From Lachnospiraceae bacterium (GTDB taxonomy: Bacteria; Bacillota_A; Clostridia; Lachnospirales; Lachnospiraceae): 13,623 nt of DNA. The notes below the pieces were generated by a model. It ran no database searches and was not told the DNA's origin. It saw only the letters and a list, made by a program, of their open reading frames with translations. The DNA lies in assembly GCA_024699595.1 (NCBI GenBank), contig JAILPG010000010.1:1-13623 (forward strand), in the 5' to 3' direction. Made by a program: the position numbers and the translations under genes. Of the stretch, positions 6,092-13,623 are shown piece by piece. The first letter of the stretch is position 1; each line of letters begins with the position of its first letter.

Positions 6092-6131
6092 AGGTGTCCG
6101 TATACCGTGAAACGGGCCTCAAACAACACCT
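6092..6131 (+). other. Nested inverted repeat after the Fur-family gene
   Basis: AGGTGT (6092-6097) can pair with ACACCT (6126-6131), and CCGT (6098-6101) with ACGG (6112-6115) inside it. A GCAAAAAAGC stretch follows rather than a T-run, so termination is unlikely. It may stabilise or separate the two messages. Confidence 0.3.
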
Positions 6132-6145
6132 GCAAAAAAGCTGGA

Positions 6146-6169
6146 AACACAACGTATTCGTTTTGTGTT
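6146..6169 (+). promoter_or_regulatory. Leader hairpin upstream of znuA
   Basis: AACACAACG (6146-6154) pairs with CGTT and GTGTT (6159-6169) around a TATT loop, leaving a two-base TT bulge; the outer arms AACACAA/TTGTGTT are perfect. It ends 33 bases before the znuA start. No promoter hexamers are convincing in this gap, so the hairpin would lie within a zur-znuA transcript. Confidence 0.4.
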
Positions 6170-6202
6170 ATGAAAGCGCAGTATCAACGGAGATTTTATA
6201 TT

Positions 6203-7285
6203 ATGAAAAAATATTTTCACATATCGATCCTCATATTGTTATCACTCTGCCTGTGTGCCTGTATAGCGGGAAGCAGAGAAGCTTCTGCAGACGGGCGTAA
6301 TGCGGCAGATGATAATAACGTATCCGGCGAGGGAAAAATAAAGATCGTTACCACTATTTTTCCCGAATATGACTGGGTCATGAACATCCTTTCAGATAAT
6401 CCGGCAGATATCGATGTCACACTGCTTCTCAAGGGAGGGACAGATCTGCACAGCTATCAGCCGACCGTAGAAGATATCGCAAAGATCTCAGACTGTGATC
6501 TCTTTATCTACGTGGGCGGAGAGTCCGACGCCTGGGTGGAGGATGCGATAAGCGATGCCGTAAACAAGGATATACGCTCTCTGAGCCTTCTTAAGCTTCT
6601 TGGCGATCATCTCAAGGAGGAGGAACTCGTCGAAGGCATGCAGGGAGATGAAGACGAGGACGAGGATGACGATAGAAACAACGCCGCAGAAAACGGAAGC
6701 GGCGATGATACGGATAACGGCAAAAGCGATGATGACGACAGTGAAAAAGAATACGATGAACACGTATGGCTATCGCTTAAGAACGCAATCCTTCTGACAG
6801 AGGGCATAGCCGCAGAGATCGAGGCTATGGATCCTGACAATGCTAAGACCTATGAACAGAATACAAAAGCATATGTTGAAAAGCTGTCCGCACTTGATGA
6901 AAAATATCAGGCCGCCGTATCAGATGCAGGGACAAAAACGCTGCTCTTTGGCGACCGTTTTCCCTTCAGATATCTGACCGATGATTACGGCATCACCTAT
7001 TATGCCGCCTTTGCAGGCTGTCTTGCGGAGACCGAGGCAAGCTTTGAGACTATAACCTTCCTTTCGGAAAAAATGGATGAGCTTGGATTATCTTCGGTCA
7101 TGACGATCGAAGGAAACGATCACCGCATAGCAGAAACTATAGTTAATAATACAAAAAACAAGGATCAGCAGATACTGACCCTTGATTCTTTGCAGTCCGT
7201 CACCGGAGATGATATTAAAAACGGCACCACATATCTGTCCGTAATGGAAGATAATCTCAAGGTGCTTACAAAAGCCCTTAATTAA
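6203..7285 (+). CDS. znuA: ZnuA/AdcA-like zinc-binding lipoprotein of an ABC transporter
   Basis: The 360-residue protein is a cluster A-I metal-binding receptor that would sit on the outer face of the membrane and pass zinc to an ABC importer. The lipoprotein signal is MKKYFHISILILLSLCLCAC, with lipobox LCAC and lipidated Cys20. Family landmarks follow: VTTIFPEYDWV near the mature start, GTDLHSYQPT (His83), DEHVWLS (His187), GDRFPFRYLTDDYG (Asp251) and AETEASFETI. Residues about 149-186 form a strongly acidic loop rich in Asp/Glu where many homologues have a His-rich loop. I use ATG 6203, nine bases after GGAGA and directly before the signal peptide; upstream GTG and ATG codons in frame lack ribosome sites. 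It likely shares a transcript with the Fur-family gene. No ATPase or permease gene follows; the next gene converges after nine bases. Confidence 0.9.
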   Translation: MKKYFHISILILLSLCLCACIAGSREASADGRNAADDNNVSGEGKIKIVTTIFPEYDWVMNILSDNPADIDVTLLLKGGTDLHSYQPTVEDIAKISDCDLFIYVGGESDAWVEDAISDAVNKDIRSLSLLKLLGDHLKEEELVEGMQGDEDEDEDDDRNNAAENGSGDDTDNGKSDDDDSEKEYDEHVWLSLKNAILLTEGIAAEIEAMDPDNAKTYEQNTKAYVEKLSALDEKYQAAVSDAGTKTLLFGDRFPFRYLTDDYGITYYAAFAGCLAETEASFETITFLSEKMDELGLSSVMTIEGNDHRIAETIVNNTKNKDQQILTLDSLQSVTGDDIKNGTTYLSVMEDNLKVLTKALN

Positions 7286-7294
7286 GGAAAAGAT

Positions 7295-8752
7295 TTATCC
7301 TTCCGTAGAATCATATATGTAATAATACATAAGCTTGTATTCTCCGGGCTTGACCTCATTTACTATTGCAAATCCGGACTCTTCTTCATAAAGCTTGTTC
7401 TTCTGCACCAGCATTACGGCTTCGTCATCACTCATGGAATAGTGTTTCTTTCCTATACCCGTCTTGTCATACTCATCAGTATCAAGACTGTATACGGTAA
7501 AATACATGCGCAGATAACGGTCTTTTGTCTTATCCTTGTTATCGCTTCCGAGATCCTCCATCTGGAAGACAACGGAAAAAGCATTGTTTTTATACATTTC
7601 CCCGCCTGCAAGCGGCTCACAGTAAAAGTCTTTTCCGTCTGCTCCCTTTCTGATGATACCGCCGTAGACATTGTCCTTATCGGCAGCATAGAAATCACTC
7701 TCGCAGAGATTTGCGCCAAAATACCTCTCAAGTATCGTATTTATCTGAGCCTGGTTGATCCACGAATAATTATCAAAGTTTATTATCTCTTTTGCCTTGT
7801 TGATCCTCAGCCATTCCATCGCAAAATGCGCATATTCCGCAGGGTTGTAATCGGAATTGCCCCTGTATCTCTGCTCGGAGAAATTGGAGAGGAAGATGTT
7901 TGCCTTGTACTGGAGATCGGAAGTGAGCTTTATCCCCTTACCCGTAAACTCTATGGGCCAGTTTCTTACAAAGTCCGCAACGCCCGAATCAAGCATCCTG
8001 AAATCATCATAGTTCTTAAGATACTTAGGATCGAAAGCCTTGAAAAGAGTAACGGCTTCATAATCGACGATCTGTTCGGGGCCGGTTTTATCTCCATAGT
8101 CCAAAAGCAGCTCAATGGCCGATTCACCTAACTGGATACCGGCTACTCTTACGCAGCCCGGCTCATAATCCTCACCTGTTACGTCTTCGATATGCTCTAT
8201 GAGCTCTTCCGAATTGATAGAGCTGTCCTTGCCTACGATCGGGAAAGCAGTCCATCTGCCGTCGATCCTGGAATATATATAAGTATCCCATACCGTGGGG
8301 CCTGCCGTACCGTCGGTATAATGGGCTATCAGTATCTCATCCACGTTATCCTCATTCATATCGGCAAACTCGATCACTTCGCCTTCGTTGGGATTTCTCG
8401 TAAACTCATCCGTCCGAAGCGTTCCGCCGTCAGAGAACTTAATGGTATATTTTGTACCTTTTCTCTTAATAACGTCGTACTCTCCGTCACCGTCAAGATC
8501 AACATTCTTGTACTCCGGTATAACATTTCCGATATCGCCCTCGTACATGTAATATTCCCCGTCGTCGACAAGATTGAGGCAGTAATGCTCCATCATCACA
8601 TCAATATAGTTATCTCTTGCAAGCCGGCAAAGTACATCGGGCTCGTAAACAGTATCCGATGCGACAGCTGCACCAACCGGGACAGGAGATGATATGCACA
8701 TGGCCACGCTTGCCGCAAGGCATATCCCCGCAAAAAGATGTTTCTTTTTCAT
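7295..8752 (-). CDS. Secreted protein of unknown function with Ca-loop-like motifs
   Basis: The 485-residue protein starts with a type I signal peptide (positive MKKKH, hydrophobic core to about residue 22, likely cleavage near VGAA or AVA at 28-31). I do not recognise a named family. Two acidic loops, DLDGDGEYDVI (about 85-95) and DMNEDNVDEILI (131-142), resemble the calcium-binding loops of FG-GAP/VCBS propeller repeats or EF-hand-like folds. The rest is soluble, aromatic- and acid-rich, with no catalytic motif that I can name and no cell-wall sorting signal. ATG 8752 lies eight bases after GGAGG; a TTG two codons upstream is less suitable. It appears to be transcribed alone, converging on znuA with a nine-base gap. 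Confidence 0.85.
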   Translation of the reverse strand: MKKKHLFAGICLAASVAMCISSPVPVGAAVASDTVYEPDVLCRLARDNYIDVMMEHYCLNLVDDGEYYMYEGDIGNVIPEYKNVDLDGDGEYDVIKRKGTKYTIKFSDGGTLRTDEFTRNPNEGEVIEFADMNEDNVDEILIAHYTDGTAGPTVWDTYIYSRIDGRWTAFPIVGKDSSINSEELIEHIEDVTGEDYEPGCVRVAGIQLGESAIELLLDYGDKTGPEQIVDYEAVTLFKAFDPKYLKNYDDFRMLDSGVADFVRNWPIEFTGKGIKLTSDLQYKANIFLSNFSEQRYRGNSDYNPAEYAHFAMEWLRINKAKEIINFDNYSWINQAQINTILERYFGANLCESDFYAADKDNVYGGIIRKGADGKDFYCEPLAGGEMYKNNAFSVVFQMEDLGSDNKDKTKDRYLRMYFTVYSLDTDEYDKTGIGKKHYSMSDDEAVMLVQKNKLYEEESGFAIVNEVKPGEYKLMYYYIYDSTEG

Positions 8753-8776
8753 ATTCAATTCCTCCGTTTCCTATAT

Positions 8777-8782
8777 ATTATA
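8777..8782 (-). promoter_or_regulatory. -10 hexamer for the secreted-protein gene
   Basis: A perfect TATAAT reads toward the start at 8752. The region 17 bases further upstream (GTGTTA or neighbouring bases) is a poor -35, so the site may rely on an activator or not be used. Confidence 0.4.
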
Positions 8783-8829
8783 GTCGATATTTACAAAATT
8801 AACACTCATCTTTTTCATGACAATTCATT

Positions 8830-10035
8830 ATGATCCGTAGTATCATTAAACTCATGAAAAACAGATACGATCTTACAATCAAAGCAGCATACCTTGGATA
8901 TGTCGTACAGGCGACCGTAAACAATTTTGTCCCGCTGTTATTCGTACAGATGCAGGACGAATTTGCCATCCCGCTTTCAAAGATAACGCTATTAATAACC
9001 TTTAACTTTGGACTGCAGCTTCTGATCGACATGTTCTCGACGCCTTTTATCGAGCGGATCGGCTACCGTGCATCGATGATCATCTCAAATGCATCGGTGA
9101 TACTTGGATTCATCCTGCTTACTATACTTCCTGATAAAACATCCGATCCCTTTACCGGCATACTGATCGCTGTCTGCATATACGCGATCGGAGGAGGACT
9201 GCAGGAGGTTTTGGTAAGCCCCATCGTAGAGGCCTGTCCCACCGACAATAAAGAGACGCAGATGAGCCTTCTGCATTCGGCATACTGCTTCGGACATATG
9301 GCTGTTGTCCTTATTTCGACCCTGTTTTTTGCCGTTTCCGGAATAACAAACTGGAGGATACTTGCAATTATATGGTGTATTGTTCCGCTTACAGATCTGA
9401 TACTTTTTACCAAAGTACCGATAGCAGAGCTTGAGCCGAACACAGAAGGGGATGTCGGGATAAAGGATCTGCTTACGCAGGGCATGTTCTGGCTGATGTT
9501 TGTAATGATGCTTGCAGCAGGTGCATCGGAACAGGCTGTGAGCCAATGGTCATCGGCTTTTGCAGAAAGGGGACTCGGAATATCCAAGACTCTCGGAGAC
9601 CTTTTGGGCCCCATGCTCTTTGCACTCTGCATGGCCGCCTCAAGATCGGTCTATGGTTTTAAGGGGCATAAGATCAACTTAGGTTCCTTCATGAAGATCT
9701 CTACCGTTTTGTGTATAGTATCCTACCTTATCATCGTATTTGTGCCAAATCCGATCATCGCACTTCTTGGCTGCGGCCTTACGGGATTTTCAGTCGGTAT
9801 ATTCTGGCCCGGGACCTTCAGCATGGCATCCGCAAGGGTCAGGGGACGAGGCACCCTTCTCTTTGCGCTTCTTGCCCTTGCAGGCGACCTCGGATGCTCC
9901 GGTGGACCGACGCTTGCAGGTGCGGTTGCAAGTGCACTTAACGACAACATGAAGGCAGGCATAGGCGCCGCCATCATCTTCCCCATACTCATGGGCGCTG
10001 GGCTCATCATTCTGGCCCGCCGAAAACATGAATAA
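8830..10035 (+). CDS. Major facilitator superfamily transporter
   Basis: The 401-residue protein is almost wholly hydrophobic with about twelve predicted membrane segments, the standard MFS length. The loop after segment 2 carries FSTPFIERIGYRASMI, matching the MFS motif-A position (usually G-x3-D-R-x-G-R-R), and segment 4 holds YAIGGGLQEVLVSPIVEACP. The central loop has the charged stretch ELEPNTEGDVGIKDLL, and the second half starts with GASEQAVSQWSSAFAERGLG, a stretch I associate with sugar/proton-symport-like MFS carriers of clostridia. The transported compound cannot be told. No clear Shine-Dalgarno precedes either ATG 8830 or ATG 8854; the latter, giving MKNRYDLTIKAAYLGY, fits the usual family start equally well. 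It converges on the hydrogenase-like gene. Confidence 0.88.
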   Translation: MIRSIIKLMKNRYDLTIKAAYLGYVVQATVNNFVPLLFVQMQDEFAIPLSKITLLITFNFGLQLLIDMFSTPFIERIGYRASMIISNASVILGFILLTILPDKTSDPFTGILIAVCIYAIGGGLQEVLVSPIVEACPTDNKETQMSLLHSAYCFGHMAVVLISTLFFAVSGITNWRILAIIWCIVPLTDLILFTKVPIAELEPNTEGDVGIKDLLTQGMFWLMFVMMLAAGASEQAVSQWSSAFAERGLGISKTLGDLLGPMLFALCMAASRSVYGFKGHKINLGSFMKISTVLCIVSYLIIVFVPNPIIALLGCGLTGFSVGIFWPGTFSMASARVRGRGTLLFALLALAGDLGCSGGPTLAGAVASALNDNMKAGIGAAIIFPILMGAGLIILARRKHE

Positions 10036-10113
10036 AAAGTGGCCCCCGGGAGCGGATTAGCGGGACACTTTCGTATCAGAAAGTGGACCACTAACCCCGT
10101 CCCGGGGGGCCAT
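10036..10113. terminator. Long imperfect hairpin, probable bidirectional terminator (copies B and C of dispersed element)
   Basis: Two arms, 10039-10072 and 10079-10113, are inverted copies of one sequence around a six-base loop GTATCA. They form seven perfect pairs next to the loop (CACTTTC/GAAAGTG), then interrupted pairs, then a strong GGCCCCCGGGA / TCCCGGGGGGCC base, roughly 26 pairs in all. Read on the minus strand it is followed by TTTTTATT. It occupies the gap between the converging MFS and hydrogenase-like genes. The right arm (10084-10113) is nearly identical to 1844-1872. Confidence 0.75.
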
Positions 10114-10133
10114 AATTATTACTTATCTTATGA

Positions 10134-12068
10134 TCAGTCGCTCTCTAAGATCTGCGACAGCGATCTTTCAACGTTCCTTGTTACATCACGCATTGTGCCG
10201 ATCGATGCGGTGGTCTCTTCTGATGAAGCAACCAGGCTCTCAGCACTGTCATTTACGCTGTTAACGATCTCGGAAAGCTTCTCAGCTTCTACGACGAGCT
10301 TCTCTATCGTCTCCCTGATATCGCTGTTGTTCTTGTTGGAATCATCAGCAGTAGTCTTGGAATCCTCAGCAAGGTTCTTGATCTGCTCGGCTACTACCGC
10401 AAATCCACGGCCGGCCTCACCTGCACGGGCTGCCTCAATACTTGCATTTAATGCAAGGAGGTTGGTCTGTGATGAGATCTCGATAACCTCAGCATTGTTG
10501 GTCTCAAGCTTTTCAAGATAGCCGCCTATTGTCGTAAGCACTTCCTTCAGGTTCTTTGCAAAATCATCAACCTCCGACATCGCATCATAGATTCCCGAGG
10601 TCTGCTTTGCGTTGTCAGCGCTTGTGATCTCTATCTGTCCGATGGATTCTGAGAGGTTGTCAAAGTTCTCACGGATCTCTGCAGAAAGGATCTCCTTCTG
10701 ATTCCTTGCCTCTTGCTTAGCCTCTTCGACCTCATTTGCAAGCTCTACGGCCTTATCCTTCTCCTCGTATGCACGGTCCTTGATGTAATGTACACAGTTA
10801 TGCTTGTGATTGATCCCGTTAAAAATGGCCCTTGCCATATCATGACAGGTATCGTATCCGCAGCATCTGCAGTCAATATGACGCTTCTCCTCGGTATCCT
10901 TATGCAAATCCGCATAGATCCTTTCAAGATCCGCAGCAGAGGGTTCACGGTATACACAGTCTTTGCTTCTGTCGGTATAGTTTCTTACAAAATCATCAAG
11001 ATTAAGATTTGCAAACTGCTTATTGAGGGCTGCAAGTCTCTTTTCGGGAGTGAGCTTTCTGCTCCATGCACCCTTACCGGCATCCTTCTTGCTGTTTGCC
11101 TTGATCTTCTGTATGGTCACAAAGGTGTTCTCATCCATTGTCTTTCTTGCATCGACACCGGGACCGTACAGACATCCGTTTGTGCAGTTAAGTGCATCTA
11201 TAAACAGATAGGGGAACTTCGTGCTCTTTATCTTATCCCTGTTGCGCTCGAGATACTCATACATATGATGCTCTCCCTCCATCTGGCGGACAAGCGCATC
11301 TTCTCCGAGCAGCCAGTATACGTTCTCCTTTAATCCTCCGGGCATGGGATAGATGGATCCGAGACCGTATTCGATCTCATCCTTAAGCGGCGTGAAATCC
11401 CTTACCGGATTCTCCTTCAGATATTTTACAAGATGTGAAAAAGTCAGATTGTATGATACATAACCCTTGTTGTTCGGATCGTCGATCTCGTTCTTCTTGG
11501 CGATGCAGGGGCTGATGAAGGCAAGCTTGTCAGGTACCTTCATGTATTTCTTTACGTAAATGGCTCCGCACATCATAGGAGACTGCACAGGCATGAGCTT
11601 GGGCAGAAGATCCGGCAGATGACGCTCGATATATCCCACAACTGCAGGGCAGGGCTGTGAGATACTGCCGTAATACTTTCTCTCTGTAATGTACTTTATA
11701 TATCCCCAGGTCGTGATGTCGGCACCAAACGAAATGCTTATGAAACGGTTAACTCCGAGCTTTTTTAACATTCCGAGATATTTTTCGTAATCATTCGGAT
11801 AGTTTGACAAAAAAGCGGGTGCTATAAGAACGGATATCTTCTCACCCTTCTTAAGGTCTTCGAAGAATACGTCAACATCGTCTATATACTCACGGGCATT
11901 ATGCTCGCAGGCATCAATACAGGCACCGCAGGCGATACATTTTTTTTCATCGACTTCAATTACATTACCTCTGTCCTGCTCGATCGCTACGTTAGCTCCG
12001 AGACTCGGACAGGATCTGATACAACGGTTACAGCCTACACATTTCTCGTTTGTTCTGACTAATCCCAT
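10134..12068 (-). CDS. Soluble [FeFe]-hydrogenase-like sensor fused to an MCP signalling domain
   Basis: The 644-residue protein has four parts. Two [4Fe-4S] ferredoxin motifs come first (C10/13/16/20 and C44/47/50/54). Residues about 75-365 are a [FeFe]-hydrogenase H-cluster domain with L1 [14 protein letters not shown] (C140), L2 [13 protein letters not shown] (C188) and L3 [12 protein letters not shown] (C295, C299). The residue before the L1 cluster cysteine is Pro139, where catalytic enzymes have the proton-relay cysteine. A third FeS motif follows, C400-x2-C403-x4-C408-x16-C425. Residues about 430-644 are a coiled coil with the MCP hairpin tip [20 protein letters not shown] and [19 protein letters not shown] (530-568). 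There is no signal peptide, membrane segment or terminal CheR pentapeptide. The features fit a cytoplasmic H2 or redox sensor of the sensory (group C-like) hydrogenases signalling to CheA/CheW; signal and partner are inferred. GGAGAGGTG precedes ATG 12068 at good spacing. Confidence 0.93.
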   Translation of the reverse strand: MGLVRTNEKCVGCNRCIRSCPSLGANVAIEQDRGNVIEVDEKKCIACGACIDACEHNAREYIDDVDVFFEDLKKGEKISVLIAPAFLSNYPNDYEKYLGMLKKLGVNRFISISFGADITTWGYIKYITERKYYGSISQPCPAVVGYIERHLPDLLPKLMPVQSPMMCGAIYVKKYMKVPDKLAFISPCIAKKNEIDDPNNKGYVSYNLTFSHLVKYLKENPVRDFTPLKDEIEYGLGSIYPMPGGLKENVYWLLGEDALVRQMEGEHHMYEYLERNRDKIKSTKFPYLFIDALNCTNGCLYGPGVDARKTMDENTFVTIQKIKANSKKDAGKGAWSRKLTPEKRLAALNKQFANLNLDDFVRNYTDRSKDCVYREPSAADLERIYADLHKDTEEKRHIDCRCCGYDTCHDMARAIFNGINHKHNCVHYIKDRAYEEKDKAVELANEVEEAKQEARNQKEILSAEIRENFDNLSESIGQIEITSADNAKQTSGIYDAMSEVDDFAKNLKEVLTTIGGYLEKLETNNAEVIEISSQTNLLALNASIEAARAGEAGRGFAVVAEQIKNLAEDSKTTADDSNKNNSDIRETIEKLVVEAEKLSEIVNSVNDSAESLVASSEETTASIGTMRDVTRNVERSLSQILESD

Positions 12069-12100
12069 AGTTTCACCTCTCCAATGAATTTCTTAGATCT

Positions 12101-12118
12101 CAGGGTACACTTTCCCTG
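12101..12118. promoter_or_regulatory. Inverted repeat in the leader of the hydrogenase-like gene
   Basis: CAGGG and CCCTG flank an eight-base spacer 32 bases upstream of the start codon. TACAAT further upstream on the minus strand (12128-12133) is a possible -10. The palindrome would lie just downstream of that promoter, where a repressor could act. Evidence is only the symmetry. Confidence 0.25.
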
Positions 12119-12204
12119 CAAAAGGTTATTGTATCATTATTTTCAGCTGATTTCACGCTCTTTTGGTAAAAATCCCGGAAAAATGATCAGCGGTCTCTCC
12201 TGTT

Positions 12205-12789
12205 TCAATCCGCATCCTGCTTTGTAATTATCTTCTGCACCGGTTTCCATACTATGAAGAAATAAACAAATCCGATGAGCGCGGTAACAAACTGTGTAAC
12301 GGAAAAGGTGGTCTGGAATACAGACATTTTTCCCCTTAAAGGGCTCTCCTGCGGGATAAAAGCAGGAAGCAGCCACAGCGCTATCGTAAGTCCCATAATG
12401 CATCCCTTGGCAAGACTCGAAAGAACTGCCATCAGACCGGAGCGGACGTTGATAAATGATCCTTCCCCCGATACAGCAGGCTTAAAGAAGAAATGGACCA
12501 TCAAAACAAGCACCGCATTTCCGAGCATAATAAGCGGTATGATCCCGGGAACCGCACTCATCACCGGCGAAGCGGCTATGATAAAAGCAGTGACCGGTGT
12601 TATCACGGCTAAAATAAGTCCCCATGTAAGTCCCGCCGTCATAACGGCAAGTATCAGACAGAGATTGACGACCGGACCGGTTATATATACGCTTAAGCTC
12701 TTAAAAAACTGGCTTACGATACATACGGCCAGGAGGATCGCCGTGATCGCGATCTGTCTGGTCAGCTGGTTTGAAGTTTTACTGTTCAT
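12205..12789 (-). CDS. ECF-transporter S component-like membrane protein
   Basis: The 194-residue protein has about six hydrophobic segments and small-residue-rich helices, the size and pattern of substrate-binding S components of energy-coupling-factor vitamin transporters. These dock onto a shared EcfT/EcfA module to import vitamins or related trace compounds. The first helix contains QIAITAILLAVCIVSQFF and then SVYITGPVVNLCLILAV, a form I associate with clostridial S components of unassigned substrate. No EcfA or EcfT gene is in view, as is usual for group II systems. ATG 12789 has GGAGA nine bases before it; the ATG five codons further upstream has no ribosome site. It lies 72 bases after the diguanylate cyclase gene in the same direction and may be co-transcribed. 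I see no riboswitch-sized leader that would name a ligand. Confidence 0.75.
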   Translation of the reverse strand: MNSKTSNQLTRQIAITAILLAVCIVSQFFKSLSVYITGPVVNLCLILAVMTAGLTWGLILAVITPVTAFIIAASPVMSAVPGIIPLIMLGNAVLVLMVHFFFKPAVSGEGSFINVRSGLMAVLSSLAKGCIMGLTIALWLLPAFIPQESPLRGKMSVFQTTFSVTQFVTALIGFVYFFIVWKPVQKIITKQDAD

Positions 12790-12861
12790 GACATTATTCT
12801 CCATTCAATATTTATTTGTTGCAAAAAATTACCACATATATCTGCAAAATGAAACAACACA

Positions 12862-13623
12862 TCACAGTCCCGCATCCGTATCCGAATAAAAAGAATACGT
12901 GTGTTTACCCTGCTTCTTTGATTCATACATTGCCTCATCGGTCTTTTCAAAAAGAGTGGCTGTATCATCAGCATCTTTTCCGTTCATAATCCCGACACTT
13001 ATCGAGACAGGCGGCAGACCGTCATCCGTACTTTCGAGTTCGGTATTGATCATTTCGAGCTTTGATTCGATAAGTCTTTTCTGCATGCCGCCGGAACGAA
13101 CCAACAGCACGACAAATTCATCTCCCCCTATACGGCATATATAATCTTCATCACGAAATACTTTTTTCAGGATACCCACAAGCTTCACGAGTACCTTATC
13201 ACCTGTCTCATGGCCGTATGTGTCATTAATGTTCTTGAAATTGTCCACATCGATGACCATCATGTAAATGGTATCAAGATCTATGCCCGAAAGCAGCAGA
13301 TCATAGCCGGAACGGTTATACGCACCGGTCAGCTCGTCATGTGAGGCTTTGAAGTTCAGATGTTCAAGGCTTGATTTGTTCTTCTGGTACATCCTGTTGT
13401 AAGCGCCTGCAAGGTATCTGAATTCATTAGAGCCCTCTTCCGGGATGGGGCTGTCGCTTTTAATGTGCTCAACGGCTCGAAGAATGGGTTTGATCCCAAG
13501 ATGAGTGGTGAGCCAGAGCATAAAGAAGATAAACAGGGCCTGGATTATTATCACCGTGCGGACGATGCGCAGATCATGCTTAAGAGAGGCAAGCTCGGCA
13601 TCCTCTGTTCTTTTTGCAAGCTT
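12862..13623 (-). CDS. Membrane-anchored diguanylate cyclase, N-terminus cut by right edge
   Basis: The frame is open from the right edge through 253 residues; a GTG at 13554 lies inside the membrane helix and is not the start. The visible part begins with a charged helix, then a transmembrane segment (about residues 23-45, VIIIQALFIFFMLWLTTHLG), a HAMP-like connector (IKPILRAVEHIK) and a full GGDEF domain. Catalytic landmarks are DELTGAYNRSGYD, DVDNFKNINDTYGHETGD and the active site RIGGDEF (GGDEF at 166-170). The inhibitory RxxD I-site (157-160) lies five residues before GGDEF, so product inhibition is likely. The enzyme would make cyclic di-GMP from two GTP at the inner membrane in response to an extracytoplasmic sensor domain that lies beyond this window. 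Confidence 0.93.
   Translation of the reverse strand, partial: KLAKRTEDAELASLKHDLRIVRTVIIIQALFIFFMLWLTTHLGIKPILRAVEHIKSDSPIPEEGSNEFRYLAGAYNRMYQKNKSSLEHLNFKASHDELTGAYNRSGYDLLLSGIDLDTIYMMVIDVDNFKNINDTYGHETGDKVLVKLVGILKKVFRDEDYICRIGGDEFVVLLVRSGGMQKRLIESKLEMINTELESTDDGLPPVSISVGIMNGKDADDTATLFEKTDEAMYESKKQGKHTYSFYSDTDAGL

Noticed and set aside
6107..6202. GTG start extending ZnuA by 32 residues
   Set aside because: It would bury the lipoprotein signal peptide inside the protein and run through the leader hairpin; no ribosome site precedes it.
7286..7294. Bidirectional terminator between znuA and the convergent secreted-protein gene
   Set aside because: The gap is nine bases and the nearby AAGGA/TCCTT pairing is weak with no convincing T-run.
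12790..12861. Riboswitch upstream of the ECF S component
   Set aside because: Only 72 bases separate it from the preceding gene, and I see neither a recognisable aptamer core nor a terminator stem.

Overview
The window looks like chromosomal DNA from an anaerobic Firmicute, most probably a member of the Lachnospiraceae. The reasons are the gene content (FapA/DUF342 and HD-GYP proteins, a soluble [FeFe]-hydrogenase-like sensor, a clostridial-type MFS carrier and ECF S component, a Fur-family regulator beside a ZnuA-like lipoprotein), purine-rich Shine-Dalgarno sites 5-11 bases before most starts, and sigma-A-type promoters, one of which matches consensus exactly. This assignment is an inference from family resemblance. 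I see no phage, insertion sequence, tRNA or rRNA gene.

Layout. 1-1017 (minus) is the N-terminal part of a Sel1/TPR-like protein that runs off the left edge and carries an in-frame 30-bp minisatellite. 1018-2063 is an unusually long and structured gene-free stretch: two heptanucleotide repeat tracts, an array of four 35-bp imperfect palindromes at a 53-54 bp pitch, a cluster of GC-rich hairpins, and a strong minus-strand terminator. 2064-5486 (minus) holds fapA-like and HD-GYP genes in one orientation, probably co-transcribed. A divergent promoter region with a Fur-type palindrome separates fapA from a plus-strand pair, a fur/zur-type regulator and a znuA-like zinc-binding lipoprotein (5660-7285). 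A secreted protein of unknown function converges on znuA (7295-8752, minus). An MFS transporter (8830-10035, plus) converges on a 644-residue [FeFe]-hydrogenase/chemoreceptor-signalling fusion (10134-12068, minus), with a long imperfect hairpin between them. An ECF-transporter S component (12205-12789, minus) and a membrane diguanylate cyclase open at the right edge (12862-13623, minus) complete the window.

How the genes may work together. Three proteins point to cell-surface or motility control: a GGDEF enzyme predicted to make cyclic di-GMP, an HD-GYP enzyme predicted to degrade it, and a FapA-family protein. The hydrogenase-like protein has all four H-cluster cysteines plus three further FeS-cluster motifs but ends in a methyl-accepting-chemotaxis signalling hairpin with no membrane segment. 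The best reading is a cytoplasmic sensor of H2 or redox state feeding a CheA/CheW-type pathway. The regulator/znuA pair suggests zinc homeostasis, although no ATPase or permease partner lies in the window. The most unusual items are the hydrogenase-MCP fusion, the palindrome array at 1633-1828, and the related GC-rich hairpins at 1844-1872 and 10036-10113.
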